NCBI GenBank assembly: GCA_047639555.1
Contig: JBLIOE010000005.1
Coordinates: forward strand, 78,711 to 142,710
Direction of reading: 5' to 3'
Source: JAJRXC01 sp047639555
GTDB lineage: Bacteria; Actinomycetota; Acidimicrobiia; Acidimicrobiales; Aldehydirespiratoraceae
Length of the DNA: 64,000 bases
The notes under the pieces were generated by a model, which saw only the letters and a program-made list of their open reading frames with translations, was not told where the DNA came from and made no database searches. The position numbers and the translations under genes were made by a program. Of the stretch, positions 60,639 to 64,000 are shown one piece after another; within the stretch, counting starts at the first letter, position 1; every line of letters starts with the position of its first letter.

Positions 60639-62192
60639 TTAGTTCGCAGCAACGATGCTCCGAAGCTGGGCCGCGTCTACGGGGGGCGAGATCAGATAAC
60701 CCTGAGCGAAGCAGCAGCCGAGTTCTTCGACGACGGCCATGTCGTCTTCAGTCTCGACGCCGACCGCACAAACATCGATCGAACGATCGAGGATGCCGCT
60801 GACGACGAGTTCAGCGCGAGCCCGGCCCCGCTCGCCGTGCACACCGTGCACGAGGCGCTTGTCGAGCTTGACGAGATCCACACCGTCGGGGAGCACAAGA
60901 TCGGAGTCAGAGGCCCCGACGAACTCGTCGATGGCGACGATGACACCGAGCGCTCGGAGCTGTGTCACGAGACGAATGGCGGCGCCCTTGCTGTCGAACA
61001 CCGATCGGTTGACCTCGAGGTGGAGCAGCTCGGCCGCGAAGCCGGCATCGTTGAGCGTGCGGGCGAGGGCGAGCGGGAAGCGACTGTCGGTAAGCTGACG
61101 GTCGGAGACGTTCACCGACAAGAAGAGCGGCTCGTCGCTTTGGGGGAGCGTCTGCATTGTCTCGATGGCTCGCTGGAGCACAGTCTCTTCGATCCGACGG
61201 ATGAGGCCACCGTCCTCCGCAGCCTCAACGAGCTCGCGAGGATTGAGCTGTTGACCGTCGACCCCGACGATTCGCAGTAGTGCTTCCACGCCGACGATTC
61301 GGCGCGTCGCGGTCTCGACAATCGGTTGGTAGTGCACCTGGATGCCGTCTTTGTCGAGTGCTCGGCGGAGTTGTTGGTCGACCGTGATCCGCCGTTCGGC
61401 CCGAGTCCGGAGTTCGTCGTCGAAGACTTCACAGCGATCGCGTCCAAGACCCTTGGCTTGATACAGCGCGGTCTCGGCTTCGCTCATCATGTCTTCGCCG
61501 CCGCGATCGGCCCGCCCGATAGCGACGCCAACGGAGACGGTGAGGCCGGCGAGCGGACTCTCGACTGTGGCTTCGCGGCATAGGGCGCGGAACCGTTCGG
61601 CCAGGGTCATCGCTTCAGCGATGCCGAAGACCTCAGGGCAGATGATCGTGAACTCGTCGCCGCTCAGACGGGCGAGCGTGTCGTCGGGCCGAAGTAGCGC
61701 TTCGAGGCCGGCGCCAAGACAGCGGAGTGCTTCATTGCCGGCACGAAATCCGCGAGTGTCGTTCACGGTCTTGAAGCGATCGACGTCGATGGAGAACACG
61801 CCGACGCTGTGTTTGGCATGGAGCGACGCCTGGAGGGCGTGGTCGAGCGCGTCGAGGGCGAAGTCGCGTCCGGGGAGGCCGGTGAGTGGGTCGACCACGA
61901 TCTCGTCCTCGGCATCGGCGACCAGCGTGGTGGCGGCCCCTTCATTTCCAAGAATGACAATGCGGACATTTCGGGTCGAACCGTCGGTTTCGGAGACTCG
62001 GGCGAGAACCGTTGTCCCGAATCCAATACCCCGTGACTCGGCGACCCGCAACAGCGTGGCGACGGCGACGATGTCGTCGGGGTGCATGCCGGTGGGAAGG
62101 CCAAGGGCTCGGAGGCGTTCTTCGATGGCATCGGGTTCGCCGCCTTCGCGTACGCGAGTAGCTGCAGCGACTCGACGGTTCCAGGCCGTCAT
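60639..62192 (-). CDS. GGDEF-EAL cyclic-di-GMP protein with degenerate EAL
   Basis: A 517-residue cytoplasmic protein. An N-terminal region of about 95 residues is followed by a GGDEF domain (PLTGLPGRDFALDALDHAL ... RLSGDEFTII) and an EAL domain (GVEALLRIVG). The GGDEF signature is SGDEF, which can still be active. In the EAL domain the usual LExTES reads LEVNRS and DDFGTG reads DEFVGA, so two metal-ligand positions are changed, while VKLDKRLV keeps its Lys. Diguanylate cyclase activity is therefore more likely than phosphodiesterase activity. Confidence 0.9.
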   Translation of the reverse strand: MTAWNRRVAAATRVREGGEPDAIEERLRALGLPTGMHPDDIVAVATLLRVAESRGIGFGTTVLARVSETDGSTRNVRIVILGNEGAATTLVADAEDEIVVDPLTGLPGRDFALDALDHALQASLHAKHSVGVFSIDVDRFKTVNDTRGFRAGNEALRCLGAGLEALLRPDDTLARLSGDEFTIICPEVFGIAEAMTLAERFRALCREATVESPLAGLTVSVGVAIGRADRGGEDMMSEAETALYQAKGLGRDRCEVFDDELRTRAERRITVDQQLRRALDKDGIQVHYQPIVETATRRIVGVEALLRIVGVDGQQLNPRELVEAAEDGGLIRRIEETVLQRAIETMQTLPQSDEPLFLSVNVSDRQLTDSRFPLALARTLNDAGFAAELLHLEVNRSVFDSKGAAIRLVTQLRALGVIVAIDEFVGASDSDLVLPDGVDLVKLDKRLVHGVHGERGRARAELVVSGILDRSIDVCAVGVETEDDMAVVEELGCCFAQGYLISPPVDAAQLRSIVAAN

Positions 62193-62261
62193 GCGTCAAT
62201 CCCGTTCCGGTACACACCTTTCAATCGGCAGAAACCGGGGGAATATTGAGGTCGTTCGCCC

Positions 62262-63470
62262 CTAGACGCTTTCGGGGTGATGGGCGCCCGCGCCGGCCGA
62301 CTCTTCGAGGTCCAGCGCATCAAGCGCGGCCGCGGCGGCGTCGAGCATACGAGCGCTGCATCCCGCCATTTCGATCGGCGGAATGTGTTCTTCCGCGATT
62401 GCTCGGGCGATCTCTCGGAGCGCCTCAGCTGCTGCGCTGTCACCCAAAACCGCGGGTTCGCCGGTGTCGCCGCCCTCGCTGACGAGCGGCTCAATGGGGA
62501 TCGAACCGAGGAGCGGCACGCCGACGTCGTTCGCGAGTGCCGCGCCGCCGCCGGCACCGAAGAGCGCATGGCGGCTCCCATCGGGAGCGACGAACTCGGT
62601 CATGTTTTCGATCACGCCGACGATGCGGAGATAGTTCTTTCGGCCCATGTCGGCGACCCGAGCGGCCACTTTTTGGGCATTGCCCGCGGGGGTGGTGACG
62701 ATGATCATCTCGGACCGCGGCAGCATTTTGGCGAGACCCATTTGCACGTCGCCCGTGCCCGGGGGCATGTCGATCAGCAGATAGTCGAGGTCGTCTGACC
62801 ACGACACGTCTTGGCAGAAGTGCTGCACGGCTCGATTGAGCATCAGGCCGCGCCACATCAGCGCAGAGTCCTGCTGATCAACCAGGAAACCCATCGACAC
62901 GATTTCGAGGCGACCGTCGCCGATCTTTCGGATCAGCGGAGCGATCTTGCCCTCGTGGGCGATGAGGTCGCCATCGACACCGAGCATCCTCGGCACCGAG
63001 AACCCCCAAATGTCGGCATCCATCACCCCGACGGCGTAACCCATCTCGGCGAGCGCGGCCGCGAGGTTGGTGGTGATTGACGATTTCCCGACGCCGCCCT
63101 TGCCTGAGGCGATCATGATCACCTTCGTAGTGGGTGGCACCGCAGTGGAAGGGGCATCTTTGCTGACGTTGAATCGGGCCTTCGACATCGCTTCGGCCCG
63201 CTCGTCTTGCGAGAGCTCGCCCCAGCTGATGGTGACACGGGTGACACCCGGAAGGGTCGTGATCCGGCTGCGAATGTCTTTCTGAATCTGCGCTCGCAGC
63301 GGACAACCGCTGGTGGTGAGCGCCACGTCGAGATGGATGTGGCCATCGTCGGTGACCGTGGCTCCCTTGGCCATTCCCAGTTCGACAATGTCGCTGCCGA
63401 GCTCGGGATCGATCACGCCGCGTAAGAGCCCCATCACATAGTCGGCGGTCGGAAGAGCAGGAGCGGCCAC
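62262..63470 (-). CDS. Mrp/ApbC-family Fe-S cluster carrier ATPase
   Basis: A 402-residue protein. The N-terminal MIP18/DUF59 domain (residues ~8-90; LTTSGCPLRAQIQKDI) precedes the P-loop domain with IASGKGGVGKSSITTNLA near residue 125 and LLIDMPPGTGDVQMGLAK. The family loads or transfers iron-sulfur clusters. The C-terminal CxxC of ApbC is not seen, but Cys occurs in EMAGCSARM. TATCCT ends 6 bases before the GTG at 63470. It is divergent from the A-type carrier gene. Confidence 0.9.
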   Translation of the reverse strand: MAAPALPTADYVMGLLRGVIDPELGSDIVELGMAKGATVTDDGHIHLDVALTTSGCPLRAQIQKDIRSRITTLPGVTRVTISWGELSQDERAEAMSKARFNVSKDAPSTAVPPTTKVIMIASGKGGVGKSSITTNLAAALAEMGYAVGVMDADIWGFSVPRMLGVDGDLIAHEGKIAPLIRKIGDGRLEIVSMGFLVDQQDSALMWRGLMLNRAVQHFCQDVSWSDDLDYLLIDMPPGTGDVQMGLAKMLPRSEMIIVTTPAGNAQKVAARVADMGRKNYLRIVGVIENMTEFVAPDGSRHALFGAGGGAALANDVGVPLLGSIPIEPLVSEGGDTGEPAVLGDSAAAEALREIARAIAEEHIPPIEMAGCSARMLDAAAAALDALDLEESAGAGAHHPESV

Positions 63471-63476
63471 GGCTGA

Positions 63477-63482
63477 AGGATA
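63477..63482 (-). promoter_or_regulatory. -10 box (TATCCT) of the Mrp gene
   Basis: TATCCT on the minus strand, 6 bases before the GTG at 63470; leaderless geometry. Confidence 0.45.
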
Positions 63483-63604
63483 CCGGCTGGGCGATGATCC
63501 CCAGAGCGCCGGGTGCGCTCGTTGAGCTACATATGTGCGCAGGGAATACCGACAGGTACACTGACCTTCATTCGTTCGTACCGCTATGTACTGGAGACAC
63601 CGAG

Positions 63605-63925
63605 ATGATTACCCTCACCGAAAATGCTGTCAGCAAGGTTGACGAACTCATCACTGCCGAAGGTGAAGCCGGTCTCGCGCTGCGTGTGGCCGTGCGCCCC
63701 GGTGGCTGCTCCGGCTTCTCCTACGAAATGTACTTCGATACCGACCGTGCGGCTGACGACATGATCAAGGCCTACGGCGGCGTTGAAGTTGTTATCGACC
63801 CCTCGTCGGCTCAGCTGCTCGAAGGCGCCACGCTCGACTACAAAGACGGCCTTCAAGACTCCGGATTTGCGATCGACAACCCCAACGCCCAGAAGACCTG
63901 CGGCTGCGGTCAGAGCTTTAGCTGA
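63605..63925 (+). CDS. erpA: A-type iron-sulfur cluster carrier (HesB/IscA/ErpA)
   Basis: A 106-residue protein with the three conserved Cys: Cys35 in RPGGCSGF and Cys99/Cys101 in KTCGCGQSF. It passes [2Fe-2S] or [4Fe-4S] clusters to target enzymes, of which complex I in this window is a likely one. GGAG lies before the ATG. It is divergent from the Mrp-type carrier 134 bases away. The erpA symbol is by similarity; IscA or SufA cannot be excluded. Confidence 0.9.
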   Translation: MITLTENAVSKVDELITAEGEAGLALRVAVRPGGCSGFSYEMYFDTDRAADDMIKAYGGVEVVIDPSSAQLLEGATLDYKDGLQDSGFAIDNPNAQKTCGCGQSFS

Positions 63926-63942
63926 CCCACCCCACTGATCAC

Positions 63943-63948
63943 TAGGGT
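63943..63948 (+). promoter_or_regulatory. -10 box (TAGGGT) of the last gene
   Basis: TAGGGT is followed by 8 bases and the ATG at 63957. Confidence 0.4.
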
Positions 63949-63956
63949 CGCGTTCC

Positions 63957-64000
63957 ATGACCGAGCGCGCCTTTGATCCAGAACTTCTCGACGTTGTCGC
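63957..64000 (+). CDS. Start of an unidentified gene, cut by the window end
   Basis: An ATG after a well-spaced -10 box opens a frame of 14 residues beginning TERAFDPELLDVV. It is too short to identify. Confidence 0.45.
   Translation, partial: MTERAFDPELLDVV

Noticed and set aside
1..64000. CRISPR arrays, insertion sequences, prophage genes or a replication origin
   Set aside because: I saw no regularly spaced repeats, no transposase or integrase motifs and no dnaA-type box cluster.

Overview
The window looks like a chromosomal segment of a high-GC actinobacterium. The evidence is a WhiB regulator (a family confined to Actinobacteria and their phages), a BTAD-type regulator, two paired ArsA-like ATPases of the mycobacterial type, frequent GTG starts, and many genes whose start codon lies only 5 to 9 bases downstream of a TANNNT -10 box, as expected for leaderless mRNAs. 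The gene mix (nuo operon without E/F/G, MpaB oxygenase, PIG-L deacetylase, many small lipoproteins) would suit Acidimicrobiia such as the Ilumatobacter group, but that placement is inference.

Layout. 0-4.5 kb: tail of a phosphotransferase, a probably frameshifted membrane-anchored protein, two unknown proteins, and an overlapping alpha/beta hydrolase / PhyH dioxygenase pair. 4.7-15.5 kb: an 11-gene complex I operon, nuoABCDHIJKLMN, with overlapping or closely spaced genes, no nuoEFG, and a NuoL enlarged by a His/Asp/Glu-rich loop. It is followed by a MidA/NDUFAF7-type methyltransferase, whose mitochondrial relative modifies the NuoD homologue. 16.6-27.8 kb: housekeeping and surface genes (TetR and SnoaL proteins, a DUF4349-like lipoprotein, a formate-dehydrogenase-like molybdopterin oxidoreductase, a beta-propeller membrane protein, PIG-L deacetylase, an amino-acid-type ABC binding lipoprotein, an SDR, an HD protein).

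27.8-33.7 kb is a decayed surface-polysaccharide island: a flippase remnant with a stop codon, two intact glycosyltransferases, then a long stretch of minus-strand membrane-protein genes broken by several frameshifts and stops. 33.8-44.5 kb: asd, MazG, MpaB, nitroreductase, an FMN/F420-type split-barrel protein, a hydantoinase/oxoprolinase, SMP-30, and two more wrecked genes (a methyltransferase and a carboxylesterase). 44.5-48.1 kb: a RibH2-type lumazine synthase followed after 2 bases by a complete GH2 beta-galactosidase, then tRNA-Pro(CGG).

48.2-64 kb: a single-domain response regulator and a STAS protein (divergent), two ArsA-family ATPases divergent from an NfeD-type protein, a 1005-residue ATPase-BTAD regulator, WhiB, selB and selA (selenocysteine decoding; no tRNA-Sec or convincing selenoprotein in the window), a phosphotransferase divergent from FxsA, a GGDEF-EAL protein with a degenerate EAL domain, an Mrp/ApbC Fe-S carrier divergent from a HesB/ErpA A-type carrier, and the start of one more gene.

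The most unusual features are the dense set of leaderless promoters, including three divergent gene pairs separated by only 23 to 28 bases whose -10 boxes overlap or nearly touch, and two near-perfect long hairpins at gene ends that share the base sequence GTTCTGTGA.
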